A DNA stretch of 64,000 nt from Mycobacterium kyorinense (GCF_002101735.1 NZ_LQPE01000153.1:41311-105310), one strand, 5' to 3'. Counted from the first letter of the stretch, positions 31,586-40,349 are shown. Translations and numbers: made by a program. The notes: generated by a model from the letters alone, not told the origin.

Positions 31586-33373
31586 TTAATTCCGGTCGTC
31601 GGATTGCGATTCGTCAGGAGTCCACGCCGTCGGCGGGGCGGGCTGACCAGGGAACAAGAAGTCGATGAACGCCGCGGCGGTGGGTTGCGGCTCGTGGTTG
31701 GCCAGCCCCGGACGCTCGTTAGCTTCGATGAAGACGTAGTCCTCGCCGGTGACGTCGGGAATCACCAGGTCGATGCCCGTCACCGGGATACCGATCGCGT
31801 CGGCCGCTGCCACCGCGACCCGGCACAATTCGGGGTTCACCTGGGCGGTGACGTCGCGAATCGTGCCGCCTTGGTGCACGTTGGCGGTGCGACGCACCCG
31901 AAGCCGGGTGCCCTCGGGCAGCACGTCGTCCATGGCCCAGCCGGCCTCGACGACCGTCGCGTCGGTGATCTCGTCGAGCGGAATGCTGGATTCGCCGCCG
32001 GTGGCCTCCGAGCGTCGCCGGCGCTCGGCCGCGATCAGCTCCCGCACGGTGCGGTCGCCGGTGCCGATGACCTCGGGCGGCAGGCGCAGCGCGGCGGCCA
32101 CCACCTTGCCGTCGATCACCACCAGGCGAAGGTCGTCACCGGCCACCCGCTGCTCGATCAGCACTTCGGGGTGTTGTTCCCGGGCCCGGGCCAGGGCTTC
32201 CGCGAGCTTGTCGGGCCCGTCGCCGGCCGTGACGCCGACCGTGATGCCCTTGCCCTGCTCGCCGCGAGTCGGTTTGACGACGACCTCGCCGACGTCGGCC
32301 ACAAACGCGGAGTCGTCCTCGTCGAAGGTGGCCAGGCGGGCGCGAGGCACGGTGATGCCGGCCTCTTTGACGAGTCGGCGCGTCAGCCGCTTGTCGTCGC
32401 ACCGGCACATCGCGATCGCCGAGGTGTACTCCGACAGCGACTCTCGGGTGATCACACTGCGGCCGCCGTGGGTCAGTCGCATCTCACCGGTCTCCGCGTC
32501 GAGGACCTCCACCCGGATTCCGCGACGTAGCGCCTCGTCGGCGATGATCCGGGCATAGGGGTTGAGGTCGTCGATCGTCTCCGGGCGCGGGGTGAACAGC
32601 GGCTCGTTGATCGCGTTCTTGCGCTTGATCGCCATCACCGGGATGCGGCGGAAACCCAGCTTCTCGTACAGGGCGATGGCCGCGGCGTTGTCGTGCGCGA
32701 CCGACAGGTCCAGATAGGCGCGGCCCTTGCGCCGGAAGTGCTCGGCCATCGCGCGGGCCAGGGCTTCACCGATCCCGGGCAGCGCCGCGGCCGGGTCGAC
32801 GGCCAGGGTCCACATGCTCGAGCCCCGCTCCGGATCGCAGAACAGCAGCTCGTGGTCGACGCCGGTGGCGGTGCCCACCACGGCGTCGTCGTCGCGCACC
32901 GCAACCAGGTATGTCACCGCGTCGGCGTTGAGGTGGTTGTCCCAGGTCACGTCGACCGGTGCCGGGACCATTCCGCAGCGCACGTACACGCGGTTCATCG
33001 CGTCGGCGTCTGACCGGTCGTTGAGCGTGCGCACCGTGACGCCGGGCGGCGACGTGCCTTCCGGGTCAGAGTCGGTGAAGCGCAACCGGTACGTGTGGCT
33101 GGGGTCGATGAAGAATTCGCTGGGTGATTCGGCGACGACGACGTGAGGCTCGCGCGGGTAGATGCAGATGTCGCGGCGCCCGGGCTCTTCCCGGCGCAGC
33201 GCCGCGGCCAAACTCTCGGAGTCGGCGAAGGTCTGACCGAAAATGAGTCGGCCCCAACCTAATTCGAGCTCGACATCCTTGGCCATCGCATCCGTAAGGT
33301 GAGCCGGCGCGGTGTCGTGCAGGCCGAGAGTGATCGCCTCCGGATGGTCGTCCGAGGGATCGACGGTGCTCAT
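31586..33373 (-). CDS. Bifunctional GNAT acetyltransferase / ATP-grasp ligase, N-acetylglutaminylglutamine synthetase-like
   Basis: The 595-aa protein joins an N-terminal segment of about 110 residues, a GNAT fold (about 113-260, with AKDVELELGWGRLIFGQTF before it and YLDLSVAHDNAAAIALYEKLGF as the acetyl-CoA loop) and a C-terminal ATP-grasp (about 330-575; VVVKPTRGEQGKGITVGV, GIDLVIPDVTGEDYVFIEANERPGL). This arrangement defines NAGGN synthetase, which makes the dipeptide osmolyte N-acetylglutaminylglutamine, in a pathway completed by an asparagine-synthetase-like amidotransferase. No asparagine synthetase lies near, so it is a lone gene. A cyanophycin-like or peptide ligase role is an alternative. 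Confidence 0.85.
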   Translation of the reverse strand: MSTVDPSDDHPEAITLGLHDTAPAHLTDAMAKDVELELGWGRLIFGQTFADSESLAAALRREEPGRRDICIYPREPHVVVAESPSEFFIDPSHTYRLRFTDSDPEGTSPPGVTVRTLNDRSDADAMNRVYVRCGMVPAPVDVTWDNHLNADAVTYLVAVRDDDAVVGTATGVDHELLFCDPERGSSMWTLAVDPAAALPGIGEALARAMAEHFRRKGRAYLDLSVAHDNAAAIALYEKLGFRRIPVMAIKRKNAINEPLFTPRPETIDDLNPYARIIADEALRRGIRVEVLDAETGEMRLTHGGRSVITRESLSEYTSAIAMCRCDDKRLTRRLVKEAGITVPRARLATFDEDDSAFVADVGEVVVKPTRGEQGKGITVGVTAGDGPDKLAEALARAREQHPEVLIEQRVAGDDLRLVVIDGKVVAAALRLPPEVIGTGDRTVRELIAAERRRRSEATGGESSIPLDEITDATVVEAGWAMDDVLPEGTRLRVRRTANVHQGGTIRDVTAQVNPELCRVAVAAADAIGIPVTGIDLVIPDVTGEDYVFIEANERPGLANHEPQPTAAAFIDFLFPGQPAPPTAWTPDESQSDDRN

Positions 33374-33395
33374 GTCGCCTGGTTACCCACTTCGC

Positions 33396-33947
33396 TCAGA
33401 GGCCGAACTGGTCGTCGATGATGCCGAGCCAGATCCGCGCAGCGTCGATGGCGACTTTTTCGCTGATGAAGGCATGCTGGGTTCCGGTGTACATGTCGCG
33501 GAATGCCCGTTCGAAGCGGCTGCCTTCGCGGATCGCGGTGGTACCGGCCGCCAAATGCGCCCACTCCGCGCAGCTTCGGGCGGTGTCGGTGGCGTGCACG
33601 GCGGCCACCCGCATGTCGGCCCGCAAGGTCGGCGTCAGCTCCGCACCGGAGGCGACGGCGGCCGCGGCGAACGTCGACGGCAGGTTCGCGATGCCCACCC
33701 AGCCGAATGATCCGTCCTGCCAGGCCATTTCGATCCAGGTCTCGATCATCTCGGCGAACGACGGCTCGACACCGCCGGCCGCGACGGGATTGAACGCCGA
33801 CAGCAGCCCGGTGGCCCACATCTGGTCGACAATCGCGGCGGTGAGCGTGCGCCGGCGCTCAGATTCGGCGGCCTCGGCGCGCACCTGTTCCCGCATGCCC
33901 CGGGCCGATGCGACGAGTTGGCCACTCTTTTCGGCCGTCGACGTCAT
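33396..33947 (-). pseudogene. Internally deleted acyl-CoA dehydrogenase remnant
   Basis: The reading frame is open for 183 aa but reads as the N-terminal third of an ACAD (MTSTAEKSGQLVASARGMRE to SFGWVGIANLPSTFAAAA) joined directly to its last third (RVAAVHATDTARSCAEWAHL, ERAFRDMYTGTQHAFISEKV). Full-length relatives have about 380-400 aa, so about 200 residues holding the FAD-contacting beta domain are missing, with the join near residue 100 (around 33645). The missing block implies an in-frame deletion and a non-functional flavoprotein. The frameshifted SRPBCC gene 8 bp upstream is a second sign of decay here. Confidence 0.7.
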
Positions 33948-33955
33948 TGGGGTCG

Positions 33956-34389
33956 TTAGCCTTCCAGCGCTTTGGCGGCGCCGGCCAGGATCGCGTTGAA
34001 GCTCGAGCGGAGCAGCCGGGAGCTGACCGGCTCCATCAGCCTGCCGCCGAAGTACGCCGGGTGGGTGTAGCGGGTGACCCAGGCGACGTGCGTGCCGTCG
34101 TCGCGCGGGGTGAACGTCAGTGTGCCGCCCTCGTGCTCGAATGGCGGAAACGATCGGAGGATGAGGTAGGAGTAGCTGCGCGGCCGGTCGTACGCGGTGA
34201 TCTCTTCGCGAAACCAGGTGCCCAGCCCGATCACCCGCCGCACCGCGCCTACGGCGGGGCCCGCCGCGCCCTTCTCCCAAAAGGCCCGAAATATCGGCGG
34301 AGCGGCGGTCAGGCTGGCCGGGTCAGCCAGCCAGTCGAAGACCCGTTCAGGAGATCGGCGATCGTCCGTTCGACCCGAAGCTCGACCAT
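33956..34389 (-). pseudogene. Frameshifted SRPBCC (START/polyketide-cyclase fold) gene
   Basis: From ATG 34389, which has AGGAGG 4 bases before it, the frame reads MVELRVERTIAD and then leaves the correct register near 34350 (a single missing base would restore it). In the next frame the sequence continues PERVFDWLADPASLTAAPPI through RRVIGLGTWFREEITAYDRP to GGRLMEPVSSRLLRSSFNA, an SRPBCC domain of about 145 aa. Only the part after a GTG at 34243 is continuous. It could be a genuine frameshift or a base error; the neighbouring truncated ACAD favours decay. Confidence 0.7.
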
Positions 34390-34443
34390 GAGGCCTCCTA
34401 TCTGGCAGTAGCCGTGTCGGCTATGACATTACGACCGGCCGGA

Positions 34444-35208
34444 TTAGGCAAACGCTGGTGAGCCGGCGGGCCCGCCCCGGGCGACCACAAGCGGCATCGA
34501 CGTGGCCGCATCCGTGCGCAGGATGGTGTGCACCACTTCGATGAGGTCTTCGACGAGCATCAATTTGCCGGGCATGCAGCCGCGCGACAGCCACAGCGGC
34601 GCAGCCTGTTTGGCGAGTTCGGGATCCCAGCCCACGCTCATTCCGGTTTGCCCGTCGCCTTCACCGCCCGGGCACTCGCCCACGATCAGGCAGGTAAAGC
34701 CGATGTCGGGGTGTTCGGCGCGCCAAGCTTCCACGAGTCGTTCCAGCGCCGCCTTGCTGACGCCGTACGCGCCCAGACCCGGCCACGGTGGCCCGAAGGT
34801 GCCGGCATCGGAAGAGAGGTAGACCGCCTTGCCGACGGAGGCCGTCAGATGCGGCAGCGCCGCCGCCGTCGCCAGCGCCGCGCCGATGACGTTGGTGTCG
34901 AACACGCGCCGCCAGGTGGCAGCGTCGGTGTCGACCATGCGGACCAGCGGCCCGACGGCGGGCGTGTACACCAGGTGGTCGATGCCGCCGAGCGCGTCGG
35001 CGGCTTGGTTGATCGCCGCCCGGCACGACGCCTCGTCGGTGACGTCGCACTCGATCGGGATCGCGCCCGACCCCGCCTCCTTGGCCGCGGCCTCGATGCG
35101 CTCACGACGCCGGGCGAGAAGCGCGACCTTAGCACCCCGCTGCGCAAGACCGACGCCGATGCAGCGCCCGAGTCCGCTCGAGGCGCCGATCACCACTGTC
35201 CTTGACAT
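34444..35208 (-). CDS. Short-chain dehydrogenase/reductase
   Basis: The 254-aa protein starts at ATG 35208 with GAGGG 5 bases upstream: MSRTVVIGASSGLGRCIGVG, i.e. the cofactor motif GASSGLG at 8-14. The catalytic Y-x-x-x-K appears as AYGVSKAAL near residue 156 and the substrate Ser in VYLSSDAGT near 139. The usual NNAG is replaced by YTPAVGP near residue 84, an unusual change at a structural motif. The C-terminal part GEGDGQTGMSVGWDPELA suggests a divergent subgroup. The 54 bp to the frameshifted gene suggests a common transcription unit on the minus strand. Confidence 0.85.
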   Translation of the reverse strand: MSRTVVIGASSGLGRCIGVGLAQRGAKVALLARRRERIEAAAKEAGSGAIPIECDVTDEASCRAAINQAADALGGIDHLVYTPAVGPLVRMVDTDAATWRRVFDTNVIGAALATAAALPHLTASVGKAVYLSSDAGTFGPPWPGLGAYGVSKAALERLVEAWRAEHPDIGFTCLIVGECPGGEGDGQTGMSVGWDPELAKQAAPLWLSRGCMPGKLMLVEDLIEVVHTILRTDAATSMPLVVARGGPAGSPAFA

Positions 35209-35281
35209 ATTCGCCCTCTCTTGTAACGCCTGCTGCAGGCACAGCGTACAGATCGCGGTGGGTGTCAGTACGGTGAGCGAT

Positions 35282-36253
35282 ATGAAATATCTGGACGTCG
35301 AGGGAATCGGAAAGGTCAGCCGAATCGGGCTGGGCACCTGGCAGTTCGGTTCGCGGGAGTGGGGCTACGGGGATCAGTACGCCTCGGGTGCTGCGCGCGA
35401 GATCGTGCAGCGTGCGCTTTCCTTGGGAGTCACGCTGTTCGACACCGCTGAGGTGTACGGATTCGGCAAGAGCGAACGGATTCTCGGCGAGGCGCTGGGC
35501 GACAAGCGGGCCGAGGTGGCGGTGGCCAGCAAGATCATGCCGGTCGCGCCGCTGCCCGCGGTGGTCAAGCAGCGCGAGCGTGCCAGCGCGCGCCGGCTGC
35601 AGCTGGACCGCATCCCGCTCTACCAGGTTCACCAACCGAACCCGGTGGTCCCCGATTCGGTGATCATGCCGGGGATGCGGGATCTGCTCGACAGCGGCGC
35701 GATCGGCGCGGCCGGCGTGTCGAACTACTCGCTGGCGCGATGGCAGAAGGCCGACGCCGCGCTCGGGCGGCCGGTGATCAGCAACCAGGTGCATTTCTCG
35801 CTCGCATACCCCCGCGCGCTGGACAACTTGGTGCCGTTCGCCGAGCGCGAGAACCGCCTCGTGATCGCGTACAGCCCTCTGGCGCAAGGGCTTCTGGGTG
35901 GCAAGTACGGCGTCGACAACCGGCCCGGCGGCGTCCGGGCGATCAACCCGTTCTTCGGCACCGAGAACCTGCGCCGGATCGAGCCGCTGCTGCAGACACT
36001 GCGCGCCGTCGCCGCCGACGTCGACGCCAAGCCGGCGCAGGTGGCGCTGGCCTGGCTGGTCAGCTTGCCGGGCGTGGTTGCCATTCCCGGGGCATCCAGC
36101 GTCGAGCAGCTCGAGTTCAACGTCGCCGCCGCCGACATCGAGCTGCCCGCGGATTCCCGCGACGCGCTCACCGACGCCGCCCGCGCGTTCCGGCCGGTCT
36201 CGATGGGGCGCTTCGTCACCGACACCGTCCGCGAGAAGCTTCTGCGTCGCTGA
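35282..36253 (+). CDS. Aldo/keto reductase (Rv2298-like)
   Basis: The 323-aa protein is a TIM-barrel aldo/keto reductase. The catalytic tetrad is present: D and Y in FDTAEVYG (about residues 54-61), K in VASKIMP near 83 and H in YQVHQPN near 119; the NADPH-binding end is IPGASSVEQLEFN near residue 280. Length equals M. tuberculosis Rv2298. ATG 35282 is used; a GTG three codons upstream is an alternative. It is divergent from the SDR with a 73-bp spacer and is followed within 2 bp by a DUF2237 gene. Confidence 0.9.
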   Translation: MKYLDVEGIGKVSRIGLGTWQFGSREWGYGDQYASGAAREIVQRALSLGVTLFDTAEVYGFGKSERILGEALGDKRAEVAVASKIMPVAPLPAVVKQRERASARRLQLDRIPLYQVHQPNPVVPDSVIMPGMRDLLDSGAIGAAGVSNYSLARWQKADAALGRPVISNQVHFSLAYPRALDNLVPFAERENRLVIAYSPLAQGLLGGKYGVDNRPGGVRAINPFFGTENLRRIEPLLQTLRAVAADVDAKPAQVALAWLVSLPGVVAIPGASSVEQLEFNVAAADIELPADSRDALTDAARAFRPVSMGRFVTDTVREKLLRR

Positions 36254-36255
36254 CG

Positions 36256-36642
36256 ATGCTCGATCGCAATGTGCTGGGCGGGCCGCTGGAACAGTGCGGG
36301 ACCGAGCCGCTCACCGGGTTCTACCGCGACGGCTGCTGCGCGACGGGGCCCGAGGACATCGGCCTGCACACCATTTGCGCGGTGGTGACCGCGGAGTTCC
36401 TGGAGCACCAGCGCTCGATCGGCAACGACCTCGTGACGCCGCGACCCGAATACCGCTTCCCCGGCCTCACGCCCGGCGACCGGTGGTGCGTCACAGCGCT
36501 GAACTGGCTTCGCGCCCACCACGACGGCTACGCCGCGCCCGTCGTGCTGGCCTCCACCCACGAACGCACCTTGGAGGCGGTGCCGCTGGAGGTGCTGCGG
36601 GAGTACGCCGTCGACGTGCCCGACGACCTGGGCGAGTTGTAA
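36256..36642 (+). CDS. DUF2237 family protein
   Basis: This 128-aa protein has the DUF2237 features: MLDRNVLGGPLEQCGTEPLTGFYRDGCCATGPEDIGLHTICA with paired and scattered cysteines, then PRPEYRFPGLTPGDRWCV and a final VVLASTHERTLEAVPLEVL. The family is found in many bacteria, small and without assigned activity. It follows the aldo/keto reductase by 2 bp and is surely co-transcribed. The Cys/His content could bind a metal, but this is not established. Confidence 0.85.
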   Translation: MLDRNVLGGPLEQCGTEPLTGFYRDGCCATGPEDIGLHTICAVVTAEFLEHQRSIGNDLVTPRPEYRFPGLTPGDRWCVTALNWLRAHHDGYAAPVVLASTHERTLEAVPLEVLREYAVDVPDDLGEL

Positions 36643-36746
36643 GGACGGCGTCCCGGCACGCGCTGCGGCCGGTAAACTGGCGCTCTCGATTCCACACGAG
36701 CAACTGACGGAATGGCCTCGGTACCGACGCCGAGTTATGGAGGATC

Positions 36747-37004
36747 ATGAAGCATCTTGTATCCACCGCGATGCGCGCGGCGGTATTCGCAATCCCGGTT
36801 GCGGTGATGATTTCGGGTGCGCCACTTGCCGGCGCAGTCACGGACGTTGAAGACAGCTGTCGTGGCGCCGGCGGCGACTACACGTCGCAGGAGGTGCAAC
36901 CGCATTGGGGCGCTGCGCCGGTTCTCATCGAGACGTGTTGCACCGCAGGGCAATGCGTCACGTACCGCGATGGCGTAAAGGGACCCACCTACGGCGGGGG
37001 TTAG
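36747..37004 (+). CDS. Small secreted cysteine-containing protein
   Basis: The 85-aa protein starts at ATG 36747 after GGAGG, with a signal peptide (about residues 1-29, ending SGAPLAGA) and a mature part of about 55 residues that has four cysteines (DSCRG, ETCCTAGQC). It resembles short mycobacterial exported proteins of unknown function. Its 3' end lies 15 bp before the S51-type hydrolase gene. Confidence 0.72.
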   Translation: MKHLVSTAMRAAVFAIPVAVMISGAPLAGAVTDVEDSCRGAGGDYTSQEVQPHWGAAPVLIETCCTAGQCVTYRDGVKGPTYGGG

Positions 37005-37019
37005 GCGGCTGCGCCGCCG

Positions 37020-37709
37020 GTGACTGCAACGTTGCCGCAACTCCAGCCGCTCTATCTGCTGGCGGACAGCCAGCTGCTGTTCTGGGAGCGGCATAACCGG
37101 CTGCTCCTTGATGCAGCCCTCGACGGATTGGCTTGGGACACACCGTTTAGCGCGGCCTACATCGGCGCCTCCAACGGGGACCGCCCGGAGTTCTACGAGA
37201 TCTTCGAGGCGGCGGTCGAGGCGGTTGGAATCACCGACCACCGGATGATCGCTTCGTCGTTCGATACCGATGACCGCGGCTTCCTGGAGCGTGCCGAGCT
37301 GATCGTGCTCGCGGGCGGCGATGTGCGCAGGGGCTGGGACACCTTCGAGAAAACCGGCATGAAGGATGTGATCCTGGACCGCTACACCCAAGGGGCGATC
37401 CTGGTCGGCATTTCGGCCGGCGCGGTCCAACTCGGCCGGTACGGAATCGTCGGGGAATCCGAGCTGCTCGACGTGTTCAAGCTTGCCCCGGTCGTCATCG
37501 ACACGCACGACGAGCGATCCGAGTGGGCGCGGCTGTCACGCACGATAGAGTCGCTGCAGGGCGGGGCCACCGGGCTCGGACTGCCCTCCGGCGGCGGCGT
37601 CGTCGTGCACCCGGATCTCACCATCGAGCCGCTACGGCGGCCGGCGCACGAATTCCGTTTCGACGGCACCGGCGTCACACATTCGCTGTTGTACGCCGAA
37701 GAGGCGTAA
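37020..37709 (+). CDS. Peptidase S51 / cyanophycinase-like serine hydrolase
   Basis: The 229-aa protein has a class I amidotransferase-like fold with the S51 nucleophile motif GISAGA (S132), preceded by VLAGGDVRRGW near residue 97 and followed by VVIDTHDERSEWARL near residue 158, where the His and Arg correspond to the S51 active site. S51 enzymes (peptidase E, cyanophycinase) cleave isoaspartyl or Asp-linked peptides. The next gene, 64 bp on, encodes an ATP-grasp ligase, so the pair may make and break an amide-linked polymer or dipeptide (inference). GTG 37020 is the start used. Confidence 0.82.
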   Translation: MTATLPQLQPLYLLADSQLLFWERHNRLLLDAALDGLAWDTPFSAAYIGASNGDRPEFYEIFEAAVEAVGITDHRMIASSFDTDDRGFLERAELIVLAGGDVRRGWDTFEKTGMKDVILDRYTQGAILVGISAGAVQLGRYGIVGESELLDVFKLAPVVIDTHDERSEWARLSRTIESLQGGATGLGLPSGGGVVVHPDLTIEPLRRPAHEFRFDGTGVTHSLLYAEEA

Positions 37710-37773
37710 CCGACTGGTTCGGCGTGCACACTTGTGGCATGGAGACAGGTGAACTCACCGTGGCAGCCTCGAC

Positions 37774-39249
37774 GTGAGCCCACGCACCGGCGAGCCCGGG
37801 CCGCGCCGCGCGCTGAACGGCATCTCAGATGTCCGTGCGTTCTTTCACACCAACAGCGTGCCGCTGTATTTCATCTCGCCCACCCCGTTCAACCTGCTCG
37901 GCATCGACCGCTGGATACGAAACTTCTTCTACCTCACCTACTTTGACTCTTTCGAGGGCGAACACCCCCGCGTGTTCGTGCCGCGGCGGCGTAACCGCAT
38001 GGATTTCGACTCCATGGAGGACGTGTGCAATTACCTGCTGCGCGATCCCGAGACGCTCGATTTCATTGCGCATCGAGGGCCGGGCGGCAAGGCCTGCTTC
38101 GTGATGCTCGACGAGGCAACCCATGCCCTGGCCCGCGAGGTGGGGCTCGAGGTCATGCAGCCGTCGGCGGAGCTGCGCCACCGGCTGGGTTCCAAGATCG
38201 TCATGACGAGGCTGGCGGAGAAGGCCGGTGTGGCCAGCGTGCCTCACGTGATCGGGCGGGCCGGGTCGTACGACGAGCTGTCAGCGCTAGCGCACAATGC
38301 GGGGCTGGGCGACAACCTCGTCGTCCAGGCTGCGTACGGCGACGCCGGCACCACGACGTTTTTTGTGCGCGGCCAGCGCGACTGGGACCGCCATGCCGAT
38401 GTCCTGGTGGGTCAGGACCTCAAGGTGATGAAGCGCATCCGCAATGTCGAGGTCTGCCTTGAGGGTGTCGTGACCCGGCACGGCACCATGGTCGGTCCCG
38501 CGATGACGAGCCTCGTCGGCTACCCGGAGCTGACCCCGTACAAGGGTGGCTGGTGCGGCAACGACGTGTGGCGGGGTGCGCTGACGGCCGAACAGACCCA
38601 CACCGCACGAGAAATGGTGCGAAAGCTGGGTAACCGGCTTTCGCGCGAGGGGTACCGCGGCTACTTCGAGGTGGACCTCCTGCACGACTTGGACTCCGAC
38701 GAGCTGTATCTCGGCGAGGTGAATCCGCGGCTAAGCGGCGTGAGCCCGATGACGAATCTGACAACTGAGGCCTACGCCGACATGCCGCTGTTTCTGTTTC
38801 ATCTCCTCGAGTACATGGACGTGGACTACGAACTGGATATCGACGAGATCAACGCCCGCTGGGAGCGGGGTTACGGCGGCGACGACGTCTGGGGTCAGCT
38901 GATGATTTGGGAGACCTCGCCGCACGTCGAGTTGATGACCGCGACCCCGCGCACCGGTATATGGCGTCTGCACGACGACGGGCGGGTCTCCTTCGCGCGC
39001 TCCGCCAACGACTGGGCATCACTGAGCGACGAGTCGGAGGCCTTCTACATGCGGATCGCGGCGCCGGGCGACGTGCGCTGCAAGGGCGCCGAACTCGGCG
39101 TGCTCGTCACCCGCGGGCATTTGCAGACCAAGGACTACAAGCTCACCGAGCGCTGCCGGCGCTGGGTCGAGGGCATCAAGGGGCAGTTCGCTTCGACACG
39201 TCTGACGCCGGGTGAGCCGATCGTGCCGCGGCTCGTCGCGCGAGCGTAA
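37774..39249 (+). CDS. ATP-grasp ligase paired with the S51-type hydrolase
   Basis: The 491-aa protein contains an ATP-grasp core (about residues 135-345): LGSKIVMTRLAEKAGV, LVVQAAYGDAGTTTFFV near residue 188 (Gly-rich nucleotide loop), and YFEVDLLHDLDSDELYLGEVNPRLSGVSPMTN near 300, which supplies the Mg-binding Glu and Asn. About 130 residues precede the core and 150 follow. ATP-grasp ligases of this shape join a carboxylate to an amine with ATP; the substrate is not evident. Coupling to an S51-type hydrolase recalls cyanophycin synthetase/cyanophycinase logic, though the length is half that of cyanophycin synthetase. GTG 37774 is the start. Confidence 0.83.
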   Translation: MSPRTGEPGPRRALNGISDVRAFFHTNSVPLYFISPTPFNLLGIDRWIRNFFYLTYFDSFEGEHPRVFVPRRRNRMDFDSMEDVCNYLLRDPETLDFIAHRGPGGKACFVMLDEATHALAREVGLEVMQPSAELRHRLGSKIVMTRLAEKAGVASVPHVIGRAGSYDELSALAHNAGLGDNLVVQAAYGDAGTTTFFVRGQRDWDRHADVLVGQDLKVMKRIRNVEVCLEGVVTRHGTMVGPAMTSLVGYPELTPYKGGWCGNDVWRGALTAEQTHTAREMVRKLGNRLSREGYRGYFEVDLLHDLDSDELYLGEVNPRLSGVSPMTNLTTEAYADMPLFLFHLLEYMDVDYELDIDEINARWERGYGGDDVWGQLMIWETSPHVELMTATPRTGIWRLHDDGRVSFARSANDWASLSDESEAFYMRIAAPGDVRCKGAELGVLVTRGHLQTKDYKLTERCRRWVEGIKGQFASTRLTPGEPIVPRLVARA

Positions 39250-39280
39250 GGGTCGCAGCATGTTTGGGCATCATTTCTGC

Positions 39281-40267
39281 TCACCCGCCACCGGCCGCCG
39301 CTTCGACCATCGGCCTCGCTTGGCATTGCGTGAACGCTGGATTGTGAGCAGGTGCAGTCGCCGCCTCGGGACTGCCCTCTACCACTCGCCGCCGGCTGGA
39401 CGCTCTACCGTTGAGCCAGCAGGCGAGCCCTCCGACGAGCAGGCCGACCGCGACACCGGCGTCCGGGCGCTGGCCCAGCATCAGCCATGACAGCGCGCCT
39501 GCGACGGCGGGAATAACGGCGAACAGCATCGCAACCGCCGCAGCGCCATGGTTATTGATGGCGCGCACGTAGAGGCTTACCGCCAGCGTGGCATTCAACA
39601 GCACCACGCCACCCACCGCGATAGCGGCCTTGACGCCGTCGTGCACGGCGAGTGGTGTCGCTATCGCAAGTCCTGCCGCCGGAATCAGCGCGACCGCATT
39701 CTGCATCGCGCTCATCGCGCGGAAGTCAACACCAGTGCAGAACCGCTGCTGGTATACGCCGCCGGCCGAAAGACCAAGCAACGCAACCAGAAGCAGCACG
39801 ATGACGGGATCCACGCCGTGGATGCTCACCAGCCTCTTGGCGCACGCGGCGAGCACCGCGACAACACCGAGGACCAGCGCAGCCACCCGCTGCCAACCGA
39901 GCGGCTCCCGCAAAAACGCCGTCGCCAGGATCGCCGTAGACACCGGATTCATCGCAACCACCACGGCGCAGAGCACTGCCGGCGCTCCGAGCTCGATAGC
40001 TTCGTAGAGGCAACAGAACTGCACGGCTTGGATCAGCAAACCGGCCACCATGACGTGACCGAACTGCGCCCCTCGCGGCCACGGCGCCTTGGCGAGCATG
40101 GTCCAGATCGTGAGAATCGATGCGGCCAAACTGAACCGCAGCACCAAGGTGGCCATTGGTGACATCGCGGTCACCGCCAGCGTCCCGATGGGATAACTGA
40201 CCGCGTAGAAGAACGTCACCGCCGCGGCAGTGGTCGGTGGCATACGGCGCAGCTCCATGGCAGCCAT
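39281..40267 (-). CDS. DMT-family (EamA) transporter
   Basis: The 328-aa protein has ten hydrophobic segments in two EamA repeats (VTFFYAVSYPIGTLAVTAMS; LIQAVQFCCLYEAIELGAPAVLC; SAGGVYQQRFC; VVLLNATLAVSLYVRAI). Such exporters move amino acids, metabolites or drugs out of the cell. The C-terminus after residue 287 is a hydrophilic tail. It is divergent from a LysR regulator with a 145-bp spacer holding two dyads, a classic regulator-exporter pair. Its stop is 31 bp from the converging ATP-grasp gene. Confidence 0.88.
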   Translation of the reverse strand: MAAMELRRMPPTTAAAVTFFYAVSYPIGTLAVTAMSPMATLVLRFSLAASILTIWTMLAKAPWPRGAQFGHVMVAGLLIQAVQFCCLYEAIELGAPAVLCAVVVAMNPVSTAILATAFLREPLGWQRVAALVLGVVAVLAACAKRLVSIHGVDPVIVLLLVALLGLSAGGVYQQRFCTGVDFRAMSAMQNAVALIPAAGLAIATPLAVHDGVKAAIAVGGVVLLNATLAVSLYVRAINNHGAAAVAMLFAVIPAVAGALSWLMLGQRPDAGVAVGLLVGGLACWLNGRASSRRRVVEGSPEAATAPAHNPAFTQCQARPMVEAAAGGG

Positions 40268-40295
40268 GCTTGTCGGCTCAACTCATGCAGTCCAA

Positions 40296-40311
40296 CGATT
40301 ATTGGCAATCG
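40296..40311. promoter_or_regulatory. Dyad near the exporter start
   Basis: CGATT-ATTGGC-AATCG is an inverted repeat with 5-bp arms, 29 bp upstream of the EamA start. It may be a LysR activation site or part of a repressing loop with 40330-40349. Confidence 0.35.
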
Positions 40312-40329
40312 ACACCGATCACAGATACT

Positions 40330-40349
40330 TATCTATGTTCCTGTAGATA
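40330..40349. promoter_or_regulatory. T-N11-A-type dyad between exporter and LysR regulator
   Basis: TATCTA-TGTTCCTG-TAGATA is a perfect inverted repeat with 6-bp arms and contains the T-N11-A core of LysR binding sites. It lies 63 bp upstream of both the regulator start and the exporter start, the expected place for LysR control of a divergent target. Confidence 0.6.

Noticed and set aside
30875..32530. Plus-strand 551-aa frame
   Set aside because: It crosses a lipoprotein gene and the GNAT/ATP-grasp gene on the other strand; shadow coding.
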